Source: Voacanga thouarsii | Lineage: Eukaryota; Streptophyta; Magnoliopsida; Gentianales; Apocynaceae | Reading direction: 5' to 3' | Assembly: GCA_026120185.1 (NCBI GenBank) | Contig: JANUWF010001491.1 | Coordinates: forward strand, 4,278,001-4,342,000 | DNA length: 64,000 bases | Shown: in pieces, positions 1-10,676 of the stretch | Numbering within the stretch: the first letter of the stretch is position 1 | Layout of the letters: each line of letters begins with the position of its first letter | Translations under genes and position numbers: made by a program | Notes under the pieces: model-generated | Seen by the model: the letters and a program-made list of their open reading frames with translations, nothing else | What the model was told of the DNA's origin: nothing | The model's database searches: none

Positions 1-1128
1 AATAATATTTATTATTATAGGTAAATGTTATAACTATGATCTACAAGGGTAATAATATTTTATTTATTATTATTTATATAAAAGATTTTATTTACTATTA
101 TACACACATATATATATATATTATTTTTAATAAAAGATATTATTTATTTGACTAATAAAATATCAATATTTTATTTAATATTCTATTTCAAAAACTTCCT
201 AGGAATTTCGAAAACCTTAGAGAAAAAAATATAGTAATAATTTTAATTAAGGTAATAAAAATTGTTACTAAAAATAACCTAGGATTAACAAGAAAATAAT
301 CATGATTTCCCTATAGCTAATCAAGAATCGTGAACACATTCTCCAACATCAAACAATAACTAATCCATTCAAGAACATAGGCTTAAATCAACACATGCCA
401 TCACATAGCCAAATCCCTACTAGGCACAATCATAATCACGGCTTTAATAGAAATAAGAACATAAAAATCCTATTCACCAAAGGTGTAATAACATCTAACA
501 TGCTTTAAACATCTAGAATTTTCTGAAGACATGATGAACACACAGTGATTCTCAAGAGAATCCATATAGCTTAAACATACACAACCATCCTCATGTCTTA
601 ATCCCAACTCCTTCATCTACATGCATACACTCAATCCCCCATTCATATTCTACTCTCCCTATCAACATCTAGGAGGCATGAATTCATAATTTAAAAGAAG
701 GATTAAGGAGAAATACTTGATTGATGTGTACTTGAATGACGATTTAAGAAGGTCCACGCGATTGAGAATCTTGAATTGTCCTAGTGAACAAAAATAGCCA
801 TGGTTGTTGATAAACCATTTTGGTAGAGAGAGAGAGAGAGAGAGCATTAGCATGATACATTGTTGGTTGAATGGAAGAAGATGAACAAAGGAGTTGTTCT
901 TGGTTACCTTAATGATGTTCTTGAGACTTCAAGAAAAAAAACTGGTTTTGATCCGAATGCCAGCTCTTGTTTTCGAGATTTGGTGTTACAAAATCCAGAA
1001 ATGAACTCTAGGGAGTATGCTGGAGTAATCTGGAGTATTTGAGAGGGATTGGAGGTGTTTAGAGTGGGTTTTGGCTTGAAGAAAGGTAGTGTGTGTTCTT
1101 GGTGTTCTTGGTTTCAATGATTTCTCGC
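1..1128 (-). repeat. Element A 3' LTR, truncated (chromovirus)
   Basis: Positions 1-770 match 7829-8588 in the same order, including the AT-rich start, the run of short boxes around 300-660 and the last shared block at about 690-760. The two stretches are therefore paired LTR parts of one minus-strand element. The LTR runs off the left window edge. At the right it stops near 1128, where the complementary strand still resembles the B-family LTR block at 34255-34340 (aagaacac repeats). The first ~1.65 kb of the LTR is therefore missing and the LTR abuts pol directly. A GA tract (823-844) sits where the B LTRs have a CT tract on their sense strand. The short ORFs here (662-853, 860-1042) lie in LTR sequence and are not genes. 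Confidence 0.8.
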
Positions 1129-1129
1129 C

Positions 1130-1700
1130 TTAGATAGCATGAACTTCAGGTTGCTAACAATAATTCTCTCATCTTACACTTCCACGCTTCTATCCAACAC
1201 CTCCTGAACCACTTGAACCTCTTGCACTCTTAGCCTGGCCATTCTAACTTTTTGGCTTAGGGCATCAGCAACAATATTGGCCTTCCCAAGGTGGAAGTGG
1301 ATAGGACAACGGTACTCTTCCAAAAATTCCATCCATCTTCGTTGCTGCAAATTCAAGTCCTTCTGGGTGAAGATGTACTTCAAGCTCTTGTGATCAGTGA
1401 ACACTTCATATTCTGCTCCATACAAGTAGTGCCACCATTTCTTTAAATTGAACACAATGGCAGCCAGTTCTAAATCATACATGGGATAATTGACTTCATG
1501 AGGCTTTAACTTTCGAGAAGCATAGGCGATCACCTTTCTATCTTGCATCAAAACTGCTCCCAAACCTTCTTTTGAAGTATCAGTATATAGCATGTAAGAC
1601 TTATCCCCCTTTAGCAGACTCAACTAAGGTACTGCTATTAATCTCTGTTTCAGCTCTTGGAAACTCTTTTCACATTTTTCATTCCAAATAAAGGGTACAT
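1130..1700 (-). pseudogene. Element A RNase H and connection region (3' end of pol lost)
   Basis: The longest open stretch (1174-1623) reads as Ty3/gypsy RNase [17 protein letters not shown] near the start, then [18 protein letters not shown] and the [11 protein letters not shown] motif. It continues into the linker that precedes the integrase zinc finger, and then homology stops at about 1130. The integrase, chromodomain, PPT and LTR start seen in B2 and D are all absent, so one deletion removed the pol 3' end plus the LTR 5' end. The first RNase H aspartate (YTDTS) is retained. Stops occur in frame (for example after VEV). Confidence 0.85.
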
Positions 1701-2640
1701 CCTTCCTTAGCAGTGGGGTCATAGGCGATGCGATCATTGAAAATCCCTTAATAAACCTCCTACAACAGCCAACCAATCCTAAGAAGCTTCGAATCTCCGT
1801 GATGTTCTTTTGTTCCTTCTAGTCCAAAACTACTTCGACCTTCGCTGGGTCCACCTTGATCCTATCCTTGGTCACACGTGGCCAAGAAATGCCACACTAT
1901 CCAGCCAAAACTCACATTTGCTAAATTTGGCGAAGAGCTTGTGCTCCCTTAGCTTCTCTAGTACTAGCTTCAAATGTTTTGCATGATCCTTCGAGCTCTT
2001 GGAGTAAATGAGTATGTCATCGATGAAGACCACCACGTACTTGTCCAAGTAAGGTTGGAACACTCGATGCATCAAATCCATAAATACCACCGGTGCATTA
2101 ATTACCTCGAAAGGTATCACCACAACACTCGTAATGACCATGTCTTGTGTTGAAGGCCGTCTTGGGAATATCCTCTTCTTTTATCCTCACTTGATACTAT
2201 CATTGCCTCAAATCCAGTTTGGAGTAACAACTAGATCCTTGCAACTGGTTGAAAAACTCATCAATCAGCGGTAGAGGATATTTATTCTTGATAGTTAGGT
2301 TGTTTAGGCCTCTGTAGTTGATGCACAACCTTCGAGTCCAGTCATTCTTTTTCACAAATAGCATTAGTGCTCCCTAAGGTGATGTGCTAGGTCTGATGAA
2401 GCCTTACCTCACCAACTCTTCTAGCTGCCCCTTTAATTCTTTTAGCTTTACTGGTGCTATCCGATACGATGTTCAGGACACTGGTTCCATTCCTAGAACT
2501 AGATCAACGGTGAACTCAACTTCTTGGTTGGGTGGTAGAGAAGTGAGTTCTGCCGGAAATACGTTAGGAAAATACATTACCACCTCGGTATCTTCAAGAG
2601 TGCACTGGTCCTTCGACTTATTTATCGCGTAAGCCAAATA
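1700..2640 (-). pseudogene. Element A reverse transcriptase (Ty3/gypsy), degenerate
   Basis: The complementary strand carries gypsy RT. Open stretch 1872-2141 holds [20 protein letters not shown], then the catalytic box [12 protein letters not shown] and the thumb-proximal [17 protein letters not shown]. Upstream, 2150-2640, the fingers region is recognisable (acidic EVEF, the RLCIDYRGLNN-like block around 2320) but is broken by frameshifts and stops. Both aspartates of the FIDD box are kept. The order protease-RT-RNase H matches B2 and D, the best guides to its original frame. Confidence 0.85.
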
Positions 2641-3130
2641 TCCTTAACATCCTTACTTCAACAATTTCCGGGCTTTAGCCCCAGCTATCAAAAACTTCAA
2701 TTCTTTTACTCTCTTACCGTTGAACTCCAACACATCACATCCCGGTCTAATGAACTGGACCGATTTATTCTTACAGTCTACTATAGCCCCATGCTTTGGT
2801 AGCCAATCCATTCCGAATATCAAATCATAATCATCAATAGCCAAGACTATCAAATCTCCCTCCAAGCTTTCTCTCCCTACTTCAATTTTACATTTCCGCA
2901 TATACCGATCTGCTTGCACCATCTTCCCCAAAGGCGTACTCACCCACAAAATAAAAGGTAGATCTACTCTATCCCAACCTAAATGACATACTTATTTCTT
3001 GTTTAAATAGGAATGGGTAGATCCAAGGACTATCAGTGCATTAACGAAATGACCTTGGATAGTAAACGTACCTTCCACCACTACTGCATCAGCTCCAACC
3101 TCTTCCCGGTTGACAACGAAAACTTTTTCT
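2640..3130 (-). pseudogene. Element A aspartic protease region
   Basis: The frame at 2653-2949 gives the chromovirus protease C-terminal half: GKMVQADRYMRKCKIEVGRE, DYDLIFGMDWLPKHGA and then [18 protein letters not shown]. It aligns with B1 35640-35945 and B2 57060-57365. The active-site loop lies just upstream (about 3010-3045). There the usual [10 protein letters not shown] reads with a substitution (ALIVLGSTHSY), so the catalytic Asp appears lost. This is a relic, not an active enzyme. Confidence 0.75.
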
Positions 3131-4257
3131 TTCACTTGCGACTTCTGCGCTCCACTCCCGGATGCTCCCATGGCATTGGCTCAATTGGCCCCCGAGATCT
3201 CAGCCGGATTTCCTTCTCCGACTCGGAGAAGTTTAGGCCAGGTGTTTTGCAGATGGTTCGGATCCCCGCAGTGGTAGAATTTCCACTTACCTCCTCTAGA
3301 CCAACAATTGTTTTCCGTGTGGCCCCTTTTTCCATAGTGTCGGCATAATGGAAGATTTTGTGTAGGACCAACTAGTGCGGTTCGAGCTTGCTTTCCTCGG
3401 CTCTACCATTGCTGGTTGGCAGGGCGCTTGTTGGGTTGCTTGCCTCTGGAAAGGTCTCAGCAGTTGTCTTAAAGGCAGGAAAGGTATTGGTGCCATTTTG
3501 TTGTGGTCTTCATTCTCAGTCCGGGTGGCTACGTCCACAGCCCCCGTGTAGGTTGTTGGTGGAGAAGGTGCTAATGCCCTTCTTAACTCCTGCCTTAGCC
3601 CCTTGGCAAATTATCTTATTCTATTCTGCTCGATGTCTACCAGCTTCTTACAGTATTTCAACAATTGAGTAAAATATGTCGCGTACTGAGCTACAGTCAT
3701 ACCTCTCTACTTTAGATTCTGGAACTCATCTTCCCGCTTCTCAAGTATTCACTGAGGGATATATTTGGCTCTGAATGCTTCCATGAAATTGGCCTATGTC
3801 CAGTCTTGGTTAATCATCTCCTAGTCGTCCTAAACCCGTTGCCACCATACCCTAGCTGGGCCCCTTAATCGGAATATAACAAATTTTACCATTCGCTTCT
3901 CAGTGTAATGAAGCCTAGTAAATATGTCTTCCATCTATTCTATCCACTGTTCAGCTTTCTGATCCTGTTGGGCTTCTCCCAAGAAGATTGGCAGTTGAAG
4001 TTTTAGAAACTGCTCCAAGGCTTCGTCTTCCCCCTTTAGATTCCTCCGTTCAGTTAGATTTTGAAGAATCTCTATTATCTTGCTGAATGCTTGCCCCATC
4101 GTCACTCCGACAGGTTTTTCCGACCCTATTTCTAGATTTGGCACATTCTCATCCCCCGGTTGGGTGACGGTATTTGAGTTGTCTCAAACTCCGGTGTCAC
4201 AGGCTCTGCTTCCGGAGCCCTTTTTCAGGTTGTGGCTGCACGACGCATGGGTGCCAT
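3130..4257 (-). pseudogene. Element A Gag with CCHC knuckles, broken
   Basis: A start ATG at 4257-4255 opens MAPMRRAATT, the same Gag start as B2 (MAPKRHAA) and D (MAPRRRT). Stretch 3935-4144 holds the conserved VGVTMGQAFSKI and AEQWIE blocks. Region 3296-3538 encodes the basic linker before nucleocapsid. The first CCHC knuckle (C-R-H-Y-G-K-R-G-H-T-E-N-N-C, about 3310-3350) has lost its second Cys. The second knuckle has lost its first and last Cys (to Phe and Trp). Several stops (for example *RGMTV) match Gln codons in B2. Gag would form the virus-like particle and bind element RNA. Confidence 0.8.
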
Positions 4258-4530
4258 TCTAAACCATGCCCAGATAATGAGTTTATGCATCAATGTTTAA
4301 AACATTTAAATTGAGCATGCATTCACATTCAGGTTTAAGCAAAAGAAAATAGATGCAAAATTTTTCTTTAAAGGATTGCATATAAATTTTTCTCAAACTT
4401 TAGAGTACTCTAGGTACTCTTATTTGCATGAGTTTGGAAATAAAGAAGTAAACATGAATAAAATACTTAGCATAGGAATTTGTGGAAAGCAGTAAATAAA
4501 ACATCCTAATCATAGCAGCACTTAGCCTCT

Positions 4531-6200
4531 CTAGTCCTCATCAGAGTCCTCAAAGTCGGCATCATACAACTGTTGGGGATATGCCCTAGAGTCAATTTGT
4601 ACTTATACAATTGTCATTATGTTTTATATAATAATATGAGTCTTTCCTTTCCATGAATAGCGAGTTTTGTTTTGTTGGTCATCAAGTACGTAACTTGATA
4701 GTAAAACCCTACAATGAATACAATGACTATTCTAAAACTGTCCCTGATCGATTATTATTATTGGAATAATAATAAATTAAGATTAGTATGTTTGTGACTT
4801 GATGGCTATGTTTTACTGGGCATGGATATTTGTGATATCGAGTCAAGACATAAATAAATGTTAGAGAACATTGTATTGGACATGACCCACTGTGAGAGTA
4901 CTTCATGGAATATGTCATAAGTACTTTCTAGCCATAATAATATTGAAAGTCCTTCGACCTAAATTCATCATAGCTTCCTACTTGATAAATTCTATATTTT
5001 GACATTGTCTAAAGTTGTCTTTAACCAGATAATAAATTAGACTATTGTTGGATATAGAATAAATCAAGGAGAGGAATATGATTGGTTGTGAAGGAATTTG
5101 TCCCTCTCAGTTATGGGAGAGATATCCATGGGCCCCTTGATAAGTTAGACTGTTAAAAATGCATGGCCGTGCTCAAATATATCAATCTAAGATATTGATA
5201 TCATTTGTTTGAACAGTCTACTATGAAATCAAGAAATAAATGATTAAGCTTAATAAGGATGACATGCTCCGTGCCTTATGCTTAATCTGGATATCGTGTG
5301 ACAAAAGGACTAAATATAAAATTATGGTTTGGTTCAATGAGATCACCGATCTTCATTTAACCTGGATAGTTATAATATTTTGCTAGAAACCGCTTATAAC
5401 TTATGGGCCATTTAAATATGATTTAGTCACACTGTCAGTGTTAAATGAACCTATAGGGTCACACAACAAGCGAACTTGTTAGGTTATTTTTCTGATGACT
5501 AGATTCGTTGAATCTGGATGATATCCAGATTATAAGAATCTGACTTGGTAAATTAATTAGTTAAATTACCGAGATAATGGCAGAATCTTATCATATCAGT
5601 TTTAATTTAATTTGAATTTAAATTAGAATATGATAAGATATTATTAGGGTTGGACTCTAAGAGGTTCGGGGGTTTTTAAGAAAACCCTAGCCGTCTTTTC
5701 AATAGTCCAATTTTTCCGGTTGAGAACATTCGTGCCATTCTCTATCGGAAAGAAAAAAAAAACCCTCTCAAACCCTAGGCGCTAGCACTCCGCGGGTATC
5801 GAGTGAGTTCACGGTATGTATCCAATAGAGGACGTTCGCATACTGCAGCATTTGGTGATTGTTCGGGTTGAACGTACAACAGCGCAACCAGAATCGAAGG
5901 ATTTTGATTACAGCAACCAGAGGTAATTCTTAAAGCTTAGGTCTTCTTAATCGTTTACTTGGGTCCTCGGGAGGGATTCGTGGATGTTTTCCGCGTTTAG
6001 GAGTCCACGAATCCTAACAACAACTATCCCCCAAAATTCCTAGTAAAGTCTATCCCAACCCCATTCGCAAACCCACCCATTAGCTCCTTCCCGGGTCTCT
6101 TAGAACTCTCCTCGGTTTCAACTTGGTTGGGTAGGGGAATGAAGGAAGGTCTAGGTGCAAATTTAAAATCTATCTCCCTCGGGTCATCACTATCAGCTGC
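4531..6200 (-). pseudogene. Element A acidic leader ORF, split by solo LTR E1
   Basis: Two pieces, 6025-6200 and 4531-4570, join across solo LTR E1. The C-terminal part reads PGKELMGGFANGVGIDF, then LYDADFEDSDED and stop at 4533-4531. This matches the leader ORF of B2 (EGFASGVRVDF and LYEADDEYSDED). A Trp before LYDAD is a TAG stop. The N-terminal half present in B2 is deleted. The ORF sits between PBS and gag. Its function is unknown. Conservation across A, B and D is the argument that it was once a protein. Confidence 0.6.
4571..6019 (+). mobile_element. Solo LTR E1 (probable Ty1/copia) with perfect target duplication
   Basis: It begins TGTTGGGGATATGCCC and ends CGAATCCTAACA, and is flanked on both sides by ACAAC (4566-4570 and 6020-6024). 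It matches E2 (12192-13718) over its whole length in the opposite orientation. No internal region is present, so it is a solo LTR left by recombination between two LTRs. It interrupts the leader ORF of element A. The start sequence resembles LTR ends common in plant copia elements; that family call is inference. The 63-codon ORF at 4727-4918 (minus) is also present in E2 and is not a gene. Confidence 0.9.
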
Positions 6201-6316
6201 CCTTTCCTTGCAGTTCTAAGCATTCTAACCATCCTATAGCATAAACAAGATAGGTTAGTCAAAAGATTTAAACTTAATAAAACAAAACATATACTATCAA
6301 TATTTGCCTAAACCTA

Positions 6317-6329
6317 GGCTCTGATACCA
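6317..6329 (-). other. Primer binding site of element A (tRNA-iMet type)
   Basis: The complementary strand reads TGGTATCAGAGCC, two bases after the LTR end. It is complementary to the 3' end of plant initiator tRNA-Met, the primer used by most chromoviruses. The same site is at 54902-54914 in B2 and, with one mismatch, at 48187-48199 in D. Confidence 0.9.
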
Positions 6330-6331
6330 CT

Positions 6332-8588
6332 TGTATCACCCCACTACCTAGGCCCAATAGGGCCGGCGATATCACCCCTTCCATAGGACAAGGGGTCTTT
6401 ATAACTAGGTCACATAAAAGAAAATAAAAGAAATACTTGAAAATTAAACTTATTACAACCCAAAAATACATGAACAAATCCAAAATAAATTGTTTGCTTC
6501 AATCTCTCAAAACAACACAAAAGGAAATTAACATAAAGTCTTCAAAGCATAGGCAACAAATCTAGTTATTGTCCTCTCCGGTAGCATCGACTTCAAAACA
6601 TAGTATAAATGGTGATGAGATAAAAATCTCAGTAAGCCCATGTGTGCTTTGAGTGTTTCAGGTAAAACAATCCATGTATGCAAGTTGTAAAATTTATTAA
6701 GAGAAAGTGCTTGCAAGAATTAAATAAATGTTAAAAATAAAAAGTGGCATTTTACTTTTCAAAAATTATGGGTTACCACACGTTGGGCCCTACGACCACA
6801 TAACGGTCAGAATGCCTCGCGTTGAGCATGCTGACAAAATGTAGGTGTACGGCCTGCCAGGTGAGATAGTCCTCCTTCTCTACACCTAAACTTATCGGTT
6901 GTCCACTCCGGAAACATATAGTCCACATGACTGAAACTTGCTACCTCGGACCGGCATGACCTACTGGACTGGCATCCTATTCGGGAAGGACTTATCCCTC
7001 AGAGGTGGTCACCTACTGAGAGACTTACCCTAACCTTTCAAGGACTAGTCCTAATAGTCTACCCTTGTTGAATACTCAACGTTGTTGTCTCACTCGAGAG
7101 AAAATTGATCATACATTGATTTACTTGAAAATAGCAATTAAGGATTTCTAAATTTCTTGTCAACATTGGGTTTTAGAAAAAGTTTAGCATTTTGTGTAAA
7201 ACTACTTGTTTAATTTTCAAATGATTTACTTAAGTGAAATAAAAAGGAAAATTAGTCCTTAATTGGCTTTATAAAATGAATGTCCATACACATCGCATTT
7301 GGCTTGCCACAGTAATTTTACTCTTCAAATGACTACATGCAGGATCTTACCTGATCCTTTACTTGCTTGAATTCAAAAATCCTTCAAGGCTGACCTATCC
7401 CCGTCTGGAGTAAACACAAGACATAAGGTTATACTCGCTTACATAAAAAATCACTAGTTCAACTAATCACAATTATGACCTTAATGTCCTAAGCTTGAAG
7501 GCTAGATGATAAAGAATTTTATAAAATAAATGTAGCTTGATAAGTTAAATAACTAAGGGTTGTAAAATAATTACTAATAAGTTATAGGTTCAAATTATAA
7601 ATCTTGAGTATTATTACTAAAATATATATATAAACTAGAGTTTGAATATTGAATAATACTAAGTCCTAATTTGTATTAATCAATGGTAATTTTTAAATAG
7701 TGATATAATAAATAAATAATAAATTACAATTAATTTTTAATTAATAAATAATTAGTGGTAAACAAAATTAATAATACATGAATTATATTAATTTTTTATT
7801 AGTAGATAACAAATAAATTTTACTATAAATAATATTTATTATTATAGGTAAAAGTTTTAACTATGGTCTACAAGGGCATTAATATTTTATATATTATTAT
7901 TATTAAATAAAATATTTTATGTACTATTATACATACATATATATATATATATTATTTTTAATAAAAGATATTATTCATTTGACTAATAAAATACCAATAT
8001 TTCATTTAATATCCCATTTCCAAAACTTCCTCGAAATTTCAAAAACCTTAGAGAAAAAAAATATAGTAATAATTTTAATTAATGTAATAAAATTTGTTAC
8101 TAAAAGTAACCTAGGATTAACAAGAAAATAATCATAATTTCTCTATAGCTAATCAAGAATCATGAACACATTCTTCAACATCAAATAATAACTAATCCGT
8201 TGAAGAACATAGGGTTAAATCAACACATGCCATCATATGGCCAAATCCCTACTAGGCATAATCATAATCGTGGCTTTAATGGAAATATCAACATAACAAT
8301 CCTCTTCACCAAAGGTGTCATAACAACTAACATGCTTTAAGCATCCATAATTTTCTGAAGACATGATGAACACACATTAATTCTCAAGAGAATCCATATA
8401 GCTTAAACATACACAACCATTCTCATGTCCTAATCCCAACCCCTTCATCTACATTCACATACTCAATCCCCCATTCATATTCTACTCTTCCTATCAACAT
8501 CTAAGAGACATGAATTCAGAATTTAAAAGAAGAATTAAGGAGAAATACTTGATTGATGTGTACTTCAATGAAGATTTAAGAAGGTCCA
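6332..8588 (-). repeat. Element A 5' LTR, interrupted at 8588 by element C
   Basis: It starts (as seen on the plus strand) TGTATCACCCCACTACC next to the PBS. It carries the 3'-end LTR blocks also seen in B (54050-54899) and D (39179-40000): paired GC hairpins, the cacacgttggg repeat and the tactcaac block. From 7829 it matches the left LTR (1-770). At 8589 the sequence changes abruptly to the TG end of element C. The remaining LTR part, seen on the left at 760-1128, does not reappear elsewhere in the window. Gene-free apart from spurious short ORFs (for example 7919-8131). Confidence 0.85.
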
Positions 8589-10102
8589 TGATAGGGGCCA
8601 AATTAGTCATATTTTTCCTAGTTATTTGAGGCTCTTTTGCGATACATTTTGTTCAATAACAAGTCATATTCCTTCATGTTTGAGATTTTACCCTTGGAAA
8701 GGTATTTTTTTTTATTATTACAGATTTTTAGGGTAAAACGAAACAAAAACGTCACGAAATAGAGGAGAGGCGGTTTCGGCTAGGGCCCTAGAACTGGCAC
8801 TGGCCATGCACTATTGACACGAACTTCGAAGCGACAGAAAAATTGGTGAAACAGAGCGAAACAGAGTGGAACTGACGCCGACTCCAAGAGTCAAGGCAGC
8901 GCCGGCTGCATTCTGGTCTTCATTGTGCAAAATTCAGAGAAAAATCGGTGAACAAGTAGAGAAGTAGAACACAATCGGCGCCGGCCGTACCCTGAAGATA
9001 AGGCGGTGCTCGGTTTTTCTACGCGATTTTTGGTAATCTATAGAGTTTTAGTATCTTCCAACTTCTACTCGGCCAAGAACTTCGTACCTACGAGTTTATG
9101 CACTTTCTAAGCCTATAAATAGATGAAAAACAGAAGAGAAAAGGGGGAGAATTCATTGATCATCATAGAAAATCACTCAGTCAAAGGAGGAATTCATCAA
9201 TTCAATGAGGATTTTACAAGAAGGTCTTCAAATGAAGAAGAATGAGATTTGTCTATGAGTACTTTATTTTACTTTGTTTTCTTTTCTTCTTGACAATGAT
9301 ATGTTAATTGTTTTATTGTAATTCAATGTTGTTTAGATATTCATGATTTCTAGAGTTGTCTGATATTTTGATTGACTAGTTATTATTCTTGGTATTCAAT
9401 TACTTGTGCTTATTACGAGATTAGTTTTTTGGTTCTTTCCATTAACTTGCTGGACCAAAAGGGGTTGATGGTAGTTTTAATTTATTAATTTCATATTCTG
9501 TCAGTTATTGACTTGCTGGACCAATGGGGGTTGATTGCTTAGAATTAGGTAATTGAAGGTTAATTGATGTTTTCCGAGACCAATGGTTCATTGATTAATT
9601 TCATATTTTAAATTTTCCGAGACCAAGGGAATTTAACTAAGGATTGTATTTAATGCGTCATTTGGATGACTTAGTTGAGACGGACCAAGTGATTCTAATT
9701 CATCTAGAAGATAGTGATCTCATGGATTGACCATTAAAGTGAGTCTACCTTCATCCTTCATGATGCCAAGAGAATAATTAGTTATGATAAAGGTTGGGTA
9801 CTTTAAGATCATGTTTATCCAAACAATGGTTTGAATTGCATAATTCTCCACCCTTGACATGTGTATATTTTATTTTATTTTATTTTGTTTGTTTTAACTT
9901 TATTGAGTCGGTTAAACAATGAAAGAAAGATGATTAATGTCTACTTATTCCTGTAGGATCGACACTCGTTTGAACCCTATGCTCGGTTAATGATGAGTAC
10001 GCTTGATCAAATGTGTGATTTGGGTTGAATATTTTAATTTAAATTTGATTAGGAATGTGCTTAGTTTTTGTATGATTTTTACACCTAAGTCTGGACACAT
10101 CA
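8589..10102 (+). repeat. Element C 5' LTR (tRNA-Asp-primed element)
   Basis: It begins TGATAGGGGCCAAATTAG, ends GGACACATCA and is 1514 bp long. The start recurs at 26121 (3' LTR stump) and the whole LTR recurs, diverged, at 30593-32232. It includes a small GC-richer block (8810-9010) with repeated gccgg-type words and a run of diverged aac-tt-gctgga-cca repeats at 9440-9680. No ORF of note. Confidence 0.85.
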
Positions 10103-10108
10103 AGTTTT

Positions 10109-10126
10109 TGGCGCCGTTACTAGGGA
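10109..10126 (+). other. Primer binding site of element C (tRNA-Asp type)
   Basis: TGGCGCCGTTACTAGGGA lies six bases after the LTR end. It matches the complement of plant tRNA-Asp(GTC) except for a short internal difference (the perfect site has GCCG where this has ACTA). tRNA-Asp priming is known for Athila/Tat-type gypsy elements and their non-autonomous relatives, so it sets C apart from A, B and D. Confidence 0.85.
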
Positions 10127-10676
10127 ACAATAGCATGAAATCTTGGATTTTGTTGATTTAACCATGTGAATATGTAAATATGTACAATTGTTCTTTTTGC
10201 AAAAAGGTGCCATATTTTGTTGTTTGAATAATTGCCTTTTAATTCACTGTATGTTGTAAATATGTAATTAGGTATATACGTGATCATAATAACTAACTTG
10301 TCCTTGTATGTTTATATATACTGTATATTTAGATATTTAATTTTACTAACCTAATGTTAATGTAGAATATGTGTAATCCTTGTATTTTGAATTGGATGAT
10401 TTTTTCATCTATAATTTTTAGTCAATAATAACTCTTCTTAATTTCAGGTTTGGACTTTTGGCTAACACGATATTTTCAACGAATTGAATTTATTTATTTC
10501 TTCATTTAAAATTTTTAATCTTAGTCTAATATTTAATTTATGAATTTGTGGTCATGCATTCAATTAGGATTGTTTTTAGTTGTCAAAAAAAGAAAAAAGA
10601 AATAAAAGAAGACCATTAGTGTATTGATTGGCAAAATTACAAGCTCACATTAATGTTTTTGGTGAGACGTCATTAA
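10127..10676 (+). mobile_element. Element C internal region, left part (no coding sequence)
   Basis: This is AT-rich 5' internal sequence between the PBS and the insertion point of copia element F. No ORF, Gag motif or repeat is recognisable. The last bases before F are ATTAA, which pair as a target duplication with ATTAG at 23353-23357. Confidence 0.7.

Noticed and set aside
4727..4918. 63-codon ORF present almost identically at 13372-13563 on the other strand; looks like a conserved small protein.
   Set aside because: Both lie at the same place in solo LTRs E1 and E2. They are similar because the LTR is repeated, and the conservation covers non-coding LTR as well.
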